Below, piece after piece: positions 23,318 to 34,874 of a stretch of 64,000 nt of DNA. A program made the position numbers and the translations under genes. The notes under the pieces were generated by a model, which worked only from the letters and a program-made list of their open reading frames with translations, had not been told where the DNA came from and did not search any database. Source of the stretch: Neoscytalidium dimidiatum (lineage: Eukaryota; Ascomycota; Dothideomycetes; Botryosphaeriales; Botryosphaeriaceae); assembly GCA_037367355.1 (NCBI GenBank), contig CM074704.1, forward strand, positions 992,001-1,056,000, read 5' to 3'. Numbering within the stretch: the stretch's first letter is position 1; the number at the start of each line of letters is the position of its first letter.

Positions 23318-24459
23318 GGCAAGGACATCAGCACGTTGCAGTTGCCACGCCGAAGCAAGTCGCGACCGAGTGCTGGCCTTGGTGGCGACTATGTCTATGG
23401 CGTCAAAAGGGAAGAGTAAAAGGTACCGTGGCGCTCAGCCATGTCGTAATAGGCGTTCGATCCGCTACAATGTCCCTTGGGGGGAGTCAGATCGACAACG
23501 AAAAGGGTACCTCGGAAGAAGCCAGCTCGATTCTCCACTGAGCGACGCATGTCTCGCGAGCAGTTGACTTTGAGCGGCGGAATATCTCGAGCCGGCGTGT
23601 TTCCTCGGCGAAATATACCGTTAAGGGGAGTGTAGGGAGTGGATGGCTTCGTGGGCGGGTTTCAAGTGAGCGCATTAATGTTAGTGGACGCGTCTGCAGG
23701 CCACAGGGCTGAAAGCCTAACTTCAGGAGTACCTCGGGGGGACGGGAACCACAGGCCTCTAGCAAAATCGAGATCCTTCTGTGAATGCATCATTTCCGCT
23801 CCAAGTTTTCCGTTGCGGCGCTCCCAAGATGCGCGCGAGTGTTGCAGAATTGGCTCTATCTCCACCACCTCCAAGGTCAGGTGCCGGCAGACCTACATGC
23901 GAGTAATGGCACGCTCCAGGCCGTGTGAACAAGCGAGAGACCTTCGCGCCGTGATTTGGGATCGTCGCCATTGCAGAAACGCCGCTTCGGCTCGACGGCG
24001 TCCATTTTCGGACTCTTAAGATGCAGCGCTAGGCTCGTTTCTGGGGGGGCGGCTGCGCGTGCTGGACCTGCAGATACTTCGTGGCTGGCCGAGAATGGAG
24101 GTTCGGGGGCAACGAGAAGCATGCGAACGAAAACATACAGTGTGCGTTGTCGGTGCAGGCAGGGCGACCGACCTAATGGGTCCTGCCGACGTTCCGCCCG
24201 CAGGAATCATGTAGTCGAGGAGGCGTTGGTTTGGCTGCGGGCGATGCTGGACATGAATGCGGTCCGACGTGCCGCAGTCACGCCGCAAGGTGTGGGATTG
24301 CTTCGATATTGAGTTGCTTCTGCGTAGCACGCGTCTCACAGATGCTTTTTCCACAGCGACATGTCACTGCTGGTCGACGTGGATGGGGCCTAAGCAAAGC
24401 ATTCGGTCGATTGTCAGGGTCCACAGCGGCCGCAGCCTGGTCCTTGCTTGCATGAGCCT

Positions 24460-24502
<43 letters not shown>

Positions 24503-25843
24503 GCACTGCGCCTGCGAGGGCGGAGGGGGAGCTCGCCGCGTGAAAAGCCTTTGTCGCTAGCGTACCGCCCGACCGCCTGCAGCTGGAGCGCTTGTTCTGG
24601 ACTGTGCCTGGCCAAAGCCGCTTGGCAGAGATCCCGCGGGCCAGCCGTCTTTCCCTGCAGTGGCCGACGTCTGCCAACCAGCAACCACCAACGGCGGCGC
24701 CCTGCACGCTACGCACGCCCGGCGCATCAAGTCACTCACGGCCCACCCCTTAGTGCCTGCCGGGTTTGGCTGCCGCCGGCGTCTGCAGCCGCTCTATACC
24801 CACCGAAGATCCTCCCCAACGGCTGCAGCGATCGTGGGAGCCGTGCAAACAGATCTCCCGTCACCAGGCCCCAAGGCCTCGAGGCTGGCCGTGAGGCCTG
24901 GCGCTGGAATGGAGGGTGGGAGGCATCCGCCGCGGATGCCCAGCCAGCCGCCGCGGCGCGCCCGCTCCGCGCTGGCGGCCTCATAAACCTGAGACGAGAA
25001 CGTTTACTGGGGCCCCCCGTTGTTTCAATGCAGGCCTCGTTTCTCATCAGCCCAGAAGCGGTACCTTTCCGACGCGGTTGCAGGGGCCCATCTCCCAGCC
25101 GAACCAATTAAGCGTACGCTTGCTCGACGCGATCGCTCGGCCCTGTGCCGTGCCCACTGAATCATTGGACGCTCTGCCGTCGCCTTTTCACGTTCGGCCG
25201 CCCTGCCCGGCGCTTCTTGCGCTGCGAGCTCTCCTTCCTTCCCATATCTCTGCGGTCTCCCTCTTCGCGGCGACGCGCTCCTCTCTTTTCTTGCCAAACA
25301 TACAGCCGTGACCTGGTGCTTCGCTCCTTAGACACCAAGGCTCCGCTACTCCATTCATTGACTTCACCTTTTCGACCTTCCTTTCCCACTACCACCGCTG
25401 TTTCGCTGCGAGCCAGCGAAACGTACCACCAAGAAACACCGCGTCTCACCGCAGGACGACCGCGCGACTACAAACAGCTTCACCTGAAGCCTTGGAAACC
25501 CGCCATTCCCGATTCTGGAACGATTGCCACCACCTTCTGACCTTGCCGCGGTTGCACGGCTGACCTGGACCACGCGCTCGACTACCCCACTGCCCTCTGC
25601 CCACCACCCTGTCGGTCCAAGGACGTTGCGTCGCAGCTCGTGACGATCTCGACTGCAAGGCCCGCACCATTAGCGCCCGGCACCTTCGCCTGTGATCGCA
25701 AACGGTCTCAACCGCCTGCCAACTCTCTGGGGCCGAGTGCTTCATATCTTCATCTGTTTCCTTCCAACTCTTCACGGACCCTCTGCTGCGCCTCGACCGT
25801 TGTGTGACATCAACTGTCAAATACTGCTGCAGCCGCCGTCGCC
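23318..25843. other. Long GC-rich intergenic region and leader, no gene recognised
   Basis: This 2.5-kb stretch has no recognisable protein. It contains a hexanucleotide repeat at about 24455-24503. The last 700 bp are pyrimidine and CpG rich and probably form a long promoter and 5' leader for the downstream serine-rich gene, possibly with a leader intron. Confidence 0.5.
24455..24503. repeat. (GCCTGT)n hexanucleotide microsatellite
   Basis: About eight tandem copies of a six-base unit lie in non-coding DNA. Confidence 0.9.
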
Positions 25844-26872
25844 ATGGCTGACTTCATCTCCCGGTCGCTCACCACCCGGCGGGCGAAGAAACCTGAAAAA
25901 GTCAATACGGCACCTTCTCGCGCATTTAGCATGAAGAAGTCAAGCAACCCTTCCATCAACCGCGTCCAGATCTCTGGACCGGTAAACCTCATCTCGACCA
26001 CGAATATGCTGTCCTACAACGCTCCCGACATTGCTGGACTACGTCAAGTTTCTGCCGAATCTCACTCAACTTCCCATTCTGAGGAATCCGATCGCAGCTC
26101 CACTTCCAGCGGCTCCCGTGGTGTCTCCACTGACGCGTCTTCCCTTGATTCTCTTCCCACTTCTCCGGAGAACAACCATCTGACTGGATTTTTCGAAGCT
26201 GCTAAGCGGGCCGCACCTGAGCGGTCTCATACTCCTCGCTCTGCATCTAACTCGGTCTCGCTCTCCAAGTCTTCATCCCGCCCGAGTATGGAACAGGTTA
26301 AGCGATCGCTGGAATCTAAGCGATCCATGGACAACATGCAATCGAAGCGTTCCCTGGATTCCAAGAGATCTTTCGACATCGGTTCCACGAAGCGGACCTT
26401 GGAGACGAAGCGATCCATTGACAGCATCCGCGCAGCCCAAGAGTCCAGCAGGAAAGCCCAGGAGCCGATCCCCATGGTGCCGACACGTGCACGGTCTCAC
26501 AGCAAGGAAGCGCACGAAGTTATGGCACGCAAGAGGTCGGTTCGTGGTATGGGTCCTCCTAACACGCTCCACGGCCGCAGCTCCTCTCTACAAGAGCAGC
26601 GCTCTTCTGTCGACATGTTCAAGAGCGGGGGCGGTGTGGAACCGAACCATCCTTTTGGTCGGGAGTTGGAGCAGCTGAACGAGGTTGTGGAAGAGCTTGG
26701 CGGCGTGATTCGCGATGTCGAAACGGACGAGGATACGCGATACATGCTCGAAAAGGGTCTGCAGAAGTTCTGCGCGTCCGACTACCTGGCTGAAATTGCA
26801 CCCTACATGGCAGCAGCGTATGAGAGGCGGCCGATCGTGCCAACTCCCACGCTGAGCACAACATGGATCTAG
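25844..26872 (+). CDS. Serine-rich conserved fungal protein with K-R-S repeats
   Basis: Single exon, 342 aa; function not known. The start follows the context GCCATGGCT and gives MADFISRSLTTRRAKKPEK. Residues 43-60 (beginning ISGPVNLIS) keep the first four positions of a CRIB-type GTPase-binding motif but not its histidines. Residues 60-145 are Ser/Thr rich with SP/TP sites. Residues 152-192 hold seven near-regular K-R-S/T units spaced about 7 residues apart (KRSLE, KRSMD, KRSLD, KRSFD, KRTLE, KRSID), resembling repeated basophilic kinase sites. The C-terminal about 70 residues form a folded-looking helical domain (LEQLNEVVEELGGVIRDVE, then LQKFCASDYLAEIAPYM) that is probably the conserved part. 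No signal peptide or membrane segment is seen. A signalling or polarity adaptor is a guess. Confidence 0.8.
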   Translation: MADFISRSLTTRRAKKPEKVNTAPSRAFSMKKSSNPSINRVQISGPVNLISTTNMLSYNAPDIAGLRQVSAESHSTSHSEESDRSSTSSGSRGVSTDASSLDSLPTSPENNHLTGFFEAAKRAAPERSHTPRSASNSVSLSKSSSRPSMEQVKRSLESKRSMDNMQSKRSLDSKRSFDIGSTKRTLETKRSIDSIRAAQESSRKAQEPIPMVPTRARSHSKEAHEVMARKRSVRGMGPPNTLHGRSSSLQEQRSSVDMFKSGGGVEPNHPFGRELEQLNEVVEELGGVIRDVETDEDTRYMLEKGLQKFCASDYLAEIAPYMAAAYERRPIVPTPTLSTTWI

Positions 26873-27985
26873 GCGCGCTGCAAGCGCGACCTTGGATGTG
26901 GGATTGGAGGGGATTCAGAATTTCTTTTCTCCGCGCTCCACGCACGTGTCTAACTGCAGGCAAACGGCGAACCCCACATGAGAGACTGGCTCGCCAGGAT
27001 GTTGAGACAGCTCCTTGCGCGTCGGACGACTTCCGAATCTGTTCTTGTTCATATTCTTTAATTACGTTCTCTACTTTCCTTTACACATACTTGAAACGCA
27101 GCGGCGTTCTCTTATTGGGGAGAAGGGCGTCCGCAGGAAATGGCAGCGGAGGATCTGCGACTATACCCCACCACCTCACACCTACTCACACTCTTTTACG
27201 AATTTTTACGACTTTGCGATTGGGAATTTTGAGATATACCTGGAAGCGGAAGAGGAGCGGTGGAATTGCGGTGGAATTGCGGAGGCGGTTGCGTAGCTAG
27301 CAGTGACGGTCGTGTAGATAGGAGGCCGCTGGCGCGCATGAATGCAAATAGGACCTTTGAGATTGAAACAAGGTGCAAAACAAAGTGTCGCTTGGCTCGG
27401 TGACGTTGCGGTGGACACGCTGGTCTTTTCCCAGAGCGTGCAAGGCGGCGGCATCGATCGTCATGCCGGCTGGCCGGGGCAGCATCGCGAGAAACGGCGG
27501 CCGGCAAGGCTTACCTACTCCCAGGGCCGTGCGTTCGGTCATGGCAATGTTTTCAACTTCGTCGCTCCGCGAACCAAGTCACCGCGCCCTTGAGCCGCTG
27601 CCGCCGAAAGCCACCTGTCGCACCCACTTGCCCGTGCCGAGCGCGTGAACTCGACATCCACTCGTCGCCCGCCGTGGTCGCGCCGCCCGCCAGAGCCTGT
27701 GCATTGCCCGCAATCTACTCGACGCGCCGCGCTCCTGACGCCCGCCGTGTTGTCACCCCCCGCTACCCCTCCGCCGCCCGATCACCGTCAACATCCCGTT
27801 ACCACCCCTCGATTGCGCCCACGCAACCACAACCACCAGCGCGCCTCCATCCGCACGAACTGCCCGAGCTAGCGCTTAAGCCGCAAGGGCCCCGCTAGAG
27901 TCATCGCGCGCGCCGCCCGCCGTTCCCCTCGCCAACATCGGGTCGAGCCCATCGCCGTCAACAACAACAGTACAACCGCGCCACC
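26873..27985. other. Intergenic region and CKS1 leader
   Basis: This 1.1-kb region holds the 3' end of the serine-rich gene and a proline/pyrimidine-rich leader upstream of CKS1. No gene is recognised. Confidence 0.5.
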
Positions 27986-28595
27986 ATGGACATGGGCATT
28001 GACATAACGCGCCGCAACAAGAAACCGCGGCCTCTGTCTGAATCAGAGAAAGACAAGCTGGACGAATTCGTCGAAAGCATCCACTATTCGTCGAGGTGCG
28101 CCCGCTCTCCCTTGCCTGGCGCAACGGCTGTCGCAGCCTCGCCGCGCATTCGCCAATCTCAGGATGCTGTCGCGTGCTGACAAGAATCTCGCACAGATAC
28201 TCGGATAGCGAATACGAGTACCGCCACGTCCAGCTGCCCAAGCAGATGTTGAAGGTCATACCGAAGGAGTACTTCGACGGTTCCAGGGGAACGCTGAAGT
28301 TGCTATGGGAGGAGGAATGGAGAGCACTGGGCATCACTCAGGTAGGCTCCGTCACGCGAACGTCGGACGAGTCAGCGCAAGAGCTAATACTCCGCCTTTC
28401 TCCAGAGTTTAGGCTGGGAGCATTACGAGGTCCATGAACCAGAGCCTCACATACTTCTCTTCAAGTACGTGCCTCCCAGGCTGTGCCTCCCAGGCTGAAT
28501 CGGAGCCGAGTTCGGCAGACCGCTATACCGACACAGCAGCAACAATTGACTCGAGATACAGGCGCCCGATCAACTACCAGCCGCCAATGCATTGA
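27986..28595 (+). CDS. CKS1: Cyclin-dependent kinase regulatory subunit
   Basis: Small adaptor (suc1/Cks) that binds the cell-cycle CDK and phospho-threonines on its substrates. Exons 27986-28095, 28197-28341, 28406-28464 and 28562-28595, 115 aa. The joined protein contains [20 protein letters not shown], the conserved entry to the Cks fold, then [40 protein letters not shown] (hinge HxPEPH) and ends [12 protein letters not shown]. The start has a strong context (CCACCATGG). The terminal exon encodes only 10 residues and is easily missed; it completes the strand after the hinge. Length matches fission-yeast suc1. Confidence 0.96.
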
Positions 28596-30253
28596 GCGAA
28601 TTTCTGTCTTGCTTCCCCCACCGGATCGACACGAGCCACGAGTGCCGCATTTCCGAATCCGGAGGGTGCCTCGATACAGGCGGCCCCACCGAGCAGAGCT
28701 TCCTCTCACCGCCACTTGTTGATGACTTGCAAAGTTTCCGGAGCAACAGGCGAAAATCAGGTGCAATCCTAGACGTCTTTCTCTCCTGCATCCTCTTGCC
28801 GCCTCTCATTTTTTCTTCTCTCCGCTGTCCCGCCGGTTGTCCTTCTCATAGTCTCCAAGCCAAAGCGCGCCCTTTGCTTTATTTACGCTCTCGATGAAAC
28901 GGCATTCATCCAATGTAATAACGTTCTTCCAATCTCGACCCCGAATACCAGCTTTGACAACGACGGCAGCGAGCACGAAAAGAGCGGCATTCTTTTTCCT
29001 TACATGCTGGACGCGAAGACTCAAGCTCTTTCTCTTCTGTCATTGTTTTTTCCTGCTCCTGTTCCGTTTTTCCTTTGAATCCAACTCTCTCACATCTCGG
29101 GGTATTCAGTCTTGCTAAAAACAAAGTAATGGGTGCCTTGGGAGCTTTGGGCTATATGTGAGTTGGGAGTCTGCCGGTCCCTTTTTTCCCCGCATTGCTT
29201 CGTGTTTGTTGTTCACACCAAACTTTCAATCAAGCGTGTAGATAAGGTGAAGAAGACTTGAATAACAAAAAAGTCTAAAATTTTTGATATGGTGCTGTGG
29301 CTGCGGGTGGATCGTCGTAGTGCTGACGGATGTGGTGTGTGGAAGGTGAACTCTCCATAGGGAGAAAGAAAAGACGATGATGAAGACTTCAGGTTGTCAG
29401 GTCGACGATCGGGATATGGCAATGGGCGGACCTGAGGCGGCCGAGCCTGGTCGGATGTGACGATGGCTACTGAAATAAGCATTATTGGAATCCGCGTCCG
29501 GACAGCGTTTGCTTCAACTTTCGAGGTTGGAATGGACAGCGCGCCTACGAACGAAGTATGATCTCGTCGCGTGGAAGTCACCATCGCAGAAATTAGTGCC
29601 GTGACAGGAGTGGAGTGGCTAACTCGCGGACCAGCCGGGACGCCTCCCGCTCCTTGTCTTTGTTGAAAGGACCCCACCATTTTCTAAAATTTCGGGGAGG
29701 GGGGGTAGGGGGAGGGATGAATGGGGTTAGGCACAGGAAAACATGCGAGTCACGAAATCCGACGGGAGATCTGCAGGATCCTTTCCTTGACGCGAGCTGC
29801 GGCAGACCCGAATTGGCGACGAGACCGAACGGTGGGTATTACGCAAGCACATTGCGTGCTCGGCCTTGGGGTATTGCCTTTGGTTGCGCAGCAGGCTGTC
29901 ACGGTCCCGAAAGGCTGGGGCTAGATGGAGATGCGGATGACATTCAAGAGTCACTCATATTGGTCATGCGAACTGAGGTTTCATGAGTTGTGAAAGTCCA
30001 TGTTCGCAGACCCACTCGGACGTATCTGCATTCTACATCTACACGAACTGGTCACCAGGCCAACCTTTTCGATACGTGGCATAAGACATACTTTTGATTC
30101 TACGTCTTCATTTCCGGTACATACAAGCGAACAGTAGAACTGAGAGAAACGTCGGGCCCATGTCGGGGCTGGGTATCATTCATGACTTCATACACCAAAG
30201 CTTCCAAAGCATTCCCTCTGCCTTTCCCTTTTCCCCCATCCGGCGGTCCGTCG
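28596..30253. other. Intergenic region, no gene recognised
   Basis: This 1.66-kb region lies between CKS1 and the GPI-anchor-like gene. It contains a G-rich quadruplex-type tract at 29694-29716. The longest open frame (29213-29680 minus) has no recognisable domain. Confidence 0.5.
29694..29716 (+). other. G-quadruplex-type tract
   Basis: Four G runs of 4, 7, 5 and 3 residues are separated by one or two bases. The sequence fits the usual intramolecular G-quadruplex pattern; its function is unknown. Confidence 0.6.
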
Positions 30254-31111
30254 TCACGCCATCAACGCCGCAAACCCAATGCAAGCCGCCAACACCAAGC
30301 TCACCGCCGTCCCCATACTCATCCTGACCTGCTGATGGCTCGCGGCACTACTCGGCGTCGGCTCGCCGGTCCCACCGCCACTGCCCCCCCCTCCCGGCAC
30401 ATCCGTGCAACTCGTCACGTTCTGCGCGCCGCCGCCGAGCAATCTGCCCAGGGTGCCTATGGCGTCGAAATCGCGCGCGCGGAACCACCGCTCGGCGGCC
30501 GAGACGTTGGTCGCGCAGAACTCGGCCGAGAAGTTGAAGTAGGTCGCGGCGCCGCCGCAGGTGGCGGACACGCGCGTCGAGTCGCGCGAGGCGTAGAAGC
30601 CGAAGGTGGCGTTCGGCGGGCCGTAGTTGACGGAGAGGGAGGTGAGGCTGACGTTCGAGGCATCCGGGTCGAGCGGTTGGTAGAGCGGGGCGATGCTGTG
30701 GACTTCGACGTACTGCCCGTTCGGGGAGGAGGGGGAGCTGGGTGTGGAATACTCGAGAAGCGTTTCGACTAACTTGGCGCCGTCGGCGAGCGTGTACGAG
30801 CGCGCGGTTCCGGGCTCGTTGTTGGTGCCGTTGAGCGGGACTGAGTGCGGATCATCGGAGTTGGACGTGGGTGTGGACGAGGCGCTGCCGTCGAGCAGAC
30901 CGGTCCAGGATATGTCGCGGAAGGAGGAGATGAGCGGCAGAATGGTGGAGAGGTTGTACGGAAGGGTGTAGACAGTCAGACGTGCGCCAGCAGTGTACCC
31001 GGTAATGCAAGGATTGCTGGGTGGCAGAATGGTTGGGGTGCTGATGGGCGGGTAGGAGGTCCCTGCAGATGCGCACTCGGAGGCCCGGAGAGGGGCCTGG
31101 TTGCCGCTCAT
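30254..31111 (-). CDS. GPI-anchor-like cell-surface protein, start uncertain
   Basis: 285 aa as read from the Met at 31111. The C-terminus looks like a GPI-attachment signal: a Ser/Gly-rich spacer (GGGSGGGTGEPTPSSAAS), then a hydrophobic end (AVSLVLAACIGFAALMA). Many N-glycosylation sequons (NLS, NGT, NVS, NAT, NFS, NVS, NVT) and paired Cys (SECAS, NPCIT, ATCGG, EFCAT, TSCTD) fit an exported protein. No N-terminal signal peptide is visible: the model begins MSGNQAPLRASECASAG, and the frame stays open upstream without a Met. The true start is therefore probably in an upstream exon I could not place. No known family was recognised. It is divergent from the SDR gene. Confidence 0.6.
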   Translation of the reverse strand: MSGNQAPLRASECASAGTSYPPISTPTILPPSNPCITGYTAGARLTVYTLPYNLSTILPLISSFRDISWTGLLDGSASSTPTSNSDDPHSVPLNGTNNEPGTARSYTLADGAKLVETLLEYSTPSSPSSPNGQYVEVHSIAPLYQPLDPDASNVSLTSLSVNYGPPNATFGFYASRDSTRVSATCGGAATYFNFSAEFCATNVSAAERWFRARDFDAIGTLGRLLGGGAQNVTSCTDVPGGGGSGGGTGEPTPSSAASHQQVRMSMGTAVSLVLAACIGFAALMA

Positions 31112-32177
31112 GGTGGGCGAGGCGGTGCGGAGGTGTCGAGTGGAAAGGTAGCGGCAAGTGGTATTGCTATGGAGGTGAATTGAGCGGGCGTGGCGAGTGA
31201 AATAGGCGGGTTGGCGGGTGAGGCGGAGTTGGATGCGGGAGTTTAAGTTTGGCGGGTCGGAAGAAGCTTTGGCGGATATTGATAGACATGAAGCAAGGGA
31301 GGCTCACACTGGGTGTTCCGTGCCTTTTTCGGGCTGGAAGGGTGGGTGGTTTAAGACAGAGAGCTCGTGGCACGGAGGGTGGAGGTGAAGCGAAGCGAGA
31401 ATGTAGCTTGGGTGCGAAGCGGCAGGTGGAGGTGGAGGTGTCGGAAGCACATGCAGCAGGCACGCGCCGGCCGACGCATCATGTGGCAGCGGCTGCACGG
31501 TGCCTGACAAGTGAGGGGGATCAGCACTTCTCTGTCTCTCCGCTGCCGCTGCCGCTGCCGCTGCGGGGCCCGCAAGCCCCGTCGGCCTCCGACTCGAGCC
31601 TCGCGCCTCCACGCCTCCGACCAGCCTCGCCCGCTTCCGCATGCGTCATAGCCGCTTCGTCCTCTTCATCCGGTTTCAGCCCGTCGCGGAGCTCTCGCTT
31701 CGCTCCATCGCGCGCTGTAAGCATCATCTCGCACTGCTCTCTGTAAATCGCTGCGCCAATTAGGGAGCAACCGATACTTGCCGACCGATGTCCCGCACTG
31801 GCTGCGTTTGTTTGGCCCTGACTCCGGTCGATTCGTCCAGCCCTGTTCCCAGCATGCCCACGTAATTTGCTTCCTTTCACATTAAAAACAAAATACAATT
31901 CCACACCGACATGGCGGTGTCTCTCGCATGGTCTCCACCATGATGCTGTCGGCGATGTTTGACAGCTGTACTGCAGCTGTCGGGGTAGACGTCGGCGTCA
32001 ATGACGATCTCTCGCCTGGACCCTGATGACGTCTGGCCCACACGGACAGACGTCCTCCAGAACAATAGCCAACGTCATCATTATTTGCGTCTTCATGCCA
32101 ATTCTCCTGATGTGCGGCCACTGACCCACTCCCAACAAAAGGCGGAGGTCTGCCCAGAAGATTCCTCGCTATCCACA
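31112..32177. other. Divergent intergenic region
   Basis: This 1.07-kb region holds the promoters of the GPI-like gene and the SDR gene, and possibly a missing 5' exon of the former. A short GCCGCT repeat lies at about 31540-31565. Confidence 0.5.
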
Positions 32178-33421
32178 ATGCTGCGCATCTTCTCACGATC
32201 TGCGCCCGCCCTTAGAAACGCCTTTTCTGCACGCCCCATCCCCGCCATCCTCAGCCAGCGCGATATGGCAACCAGCAGTGCAGACGCCGCTGACTTTGAC
32301 CGTTCGAAGCTGTTTGACGTTTCCCACGTCACAGCGGTCGTCACCGGCGGAGCTACTGGGATCGGCCTGATGATCACCCAAGCGCTTGTCGCCAACGGAG
32401 CCAAGGTCTACATAACAGGAAGAAGAAAGGAGGCCCTGGACAATACTGTCAAGACTTACAACACCGGCCCCGGTCAGATCATCACGTAAGCGCTTTCGCT
32501 GTCGGCGTCCAATATGGACAGCAATTGACGTACCAATCTCAGGCTACCGGGCGATGTCAGCTCCAAGTCAGACGTTCAGCGTCTTGCCTCTGAGCTCACC
32601 AAGAAGGAGCATGATGGGATCCAGCTGCTCGTCAACAACGCCGGAGTTGCCCGTGACGACAAAACTAAGTTTTCTGCAAACAATGGTCCTCCCGACCTAT
32701 CCAACCCCGCCGCTATCTCTGAGTATTTCCTGGCGTCTGAGCCGGAAAGTTGGGACGAAACCTTCCGCATCAACGTAGCCGGCATCTACTTCACCTCGAT
32801 GGCCTTTCTGCCACTGCTTGCAAAGGGCGGTTCTGTCGTCCCCGACTACACCTCCAGTGTTGTCAATGTGAGCAGCATCTCAGGTTGCATGAAAGGCAGC
32901 AGTGCTGGTCAATTCGCCTATGCAGCAAGCAAAGCAGCAGCAACTCATGTTGGCCGTATGCTTGGCACCACCTTTGTCCAATGTGGCGTCAGGGTCAATA
33001 CCATTGCTCCAGGCGTTTTTCCAAGCGAAGTAAGTCCACAAGAACCGGGGAAAGACATCATTCAAAAGTTGTCATTAACAATCTATGTTTCATGTTTCAG
33101 ATGACCACTGGCGGGTCCGATGAGAAGAACAAATCACATTTGAGTACCAAGGCTTCAAATCCAGCCGGTAAGGAACCTGATCAAGCATTTTACCTTGCAA
33201 AATCAATATGGTATTCTGATGTTTGTGTTTCGTTTCAGGTCGATATGGGACTGATTCGGACATGGCCGCGACCATCCTCTTCCTCGCAAGTCGGGGAGGA
33301 ACGTTCTACAACGATCAGATCATGTATCCGGATGGAGGTATGTACACACCTTCCGGTAGCTGGTGCAGTCTGCTGACCGTGCTTCGTAGGCAATACTCTT
33401 GTTCAGCCCGCTGCAAAGTGA
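32178..33421 (+). CDS. Short-chain dehydrogenase/reductase (SDR), mitochondrial-looking leader
   Basis: NAD(P)-dependent oxidoreductase of the classical SDR family, close to the 3-oxoacyl-ACP reductase / RhlG-like branch; substrate not known. Exons 32178-32485, 32543-33029, 33101-33167, 33239-33337 and 33390-33421, 330 aa. The Rossmann motif is TGGATGIG with the dinucleotide loop TGRRKEAL, followed by NNAGV. The catalytic set is visible as NVSSISG (Ser) and Y-A-A-S-K (Tyr and Lys). The C-terminal PGVFPSEMTTGG and YPDGGNTLVQPAAK complete the fold. The N-terminus MLRIFSRSAPALRNAFSARP lacks acidic residues and looks like a mitochondrial presequence; a second Met at residue 30 (MATSSADA) could start a cytosolic form. 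The last exon encodes only 10 codons. Confidence 0.92.
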
Positions 33422-33699
33422 TATTACACTTTCCGGATATAGTATTATAGACAGCAGTAGTTTTCAAGCAAGACATTAGGCATTGATCTTTGGCGGATGC
33501 ACGTATAACACGAATTGGACTTCTCCGGATGTCCCGCTTCTGTGCTGTGACTGTGCCGCGTGCATCCTCTTCTGTTAAAACTCCCGAAAACTATACTCAA
33601 TCTTGTCCTCTTGCCATTACCTCCCTCTCAGAAAAGAAGAGATGTCACAGACACGAGATGAATCAGTGGGAAGCAAATACAGAGAAGTTCCCGCGGAGA

Positions 33700-33724
33700 G
33701 GAGAGAGAGAGGGGGGGGGGGGGG
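33700..33724. repeat. GA repeat passing into a G14 run
   Basis: A short (GA)n tract is followed by 14 consecutive G residues. Confidence 0.9.
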
Positions 33725-34866
33725 CGGGCGCATGAGGTAGAGAATGTAGACCAAAAAAAAAAGAAAAAGAAAATAAGCGTCTTGGTGAGAGTATGTATGC
33801 CAGGCAAACAATAAGAAGAACGAATGGCCCGAAGGTTAGGGGCGTCAAATGCACGCTCATCATTGGCATAGCCTTGAGCTATGGTTTACTCTGTCAAGTG
33901 TTTTTCCTTTTCCCCTTTCAGGCACCACTGCTAATATTCAAATGGTTATCAAACATGATCACGGGCCTGCGAATCGTCTTCCAGTAGAAGAGGAATTAGA
34001 GACACGCTAATCTTGTCTTGAAGGTCCTTACAGGGGCCATTCACTTGGCAGCGCAGCTCGCTTTTCAACAAGCTGTTGAATTTTCGTCCGCAAATATAGC
34101 CACCGAGGGGTCTGAAAGCTGGCCGAGAACATGCACAGACACTCAGAATCTCATGTTCATGTAAGAGTTTCAATTTCTGTGCGGCTCTCCTTCCTTCAAC
34201 AAGACTTTTACGTTCAGTTTCGGAGAACGTTGCCATATTCTGCTATATCACATTCGCTAAACGGGACGAAGCGGTAAGCGAGGTGGACAATCTCTAGTTG
34301 ATCTAAAATTATCGAGCGCCGGGCTAGGTTGAGACGGGCCACCCCGCGTGTCCATCAGGCACCACCTTGTTCCAATACGGAGAGGAAGCCGATGTGGTGA
34401 GTCTGGCATCTCGTTCCCATCCGTTACTGCAGAGCTGTTCTCGCGAGTGGGTCACTATTTCCGCCGACTCCCGGCTAAGACTTGGGGCCCAAGCATGGCG
34501 TGACTAAATGTGCATCCCCCGCAGTCGCACCAATCTAGTGTTGCGCCGCAATACAAGCTTTGTGTTTTCGAATGGCTGCAGTCAATAGGGAAGAAGAACC
34601 TGCAAGCTTGGCTTGATCTACGACCTGGCCATGAGCATGTGGCAGATCCTGAGTGAGTGTCAGCCTGATTTATTTATTTCCCCGTTGGATGGACAATTGT
34701 TTGAGTATCTTCCTGAATCTATGCTAGCTCTGTTTAATGCGCGCCCGCACAGGCTCGTATATGCGAGCCGAATATCGCGAAACTCAACCAGGAGGAATGC
34801 CTGCTAGCCATTCGGCAGCTTGGCACTGCTACGTCGATTATACGAATGTCACAGTGGGGAATTCAA

Positions 34867-34874
34867 TATTTAAA
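34867..34874 (+). promoter_or_regulatory. TATA-like box
   Basis: The sequence TATTTAAA lies 130 bp upstream of the start codon of the secreted-protein gene at 35004, a plausible core-promoter distance in filamentous fungi. Confidence 0.45.

Noticed and set aside
25970..26030. CRIB GTPase-binding motif in the serine-rich protein
   Set aside because: Only the ISxP start is present; the conserved histidines and Gly are missing, so no domain call is made.
29213..29680. 155-codon minus-strand frame
   Set aside because: No signal peptide, domain or repeat, and no splice-linked neighbour; not supported beyond chance.
33949..34236. 95-codon minus-strand frame
   Set aside because: It has an ordinary composition but no recognisable family or exon partner.
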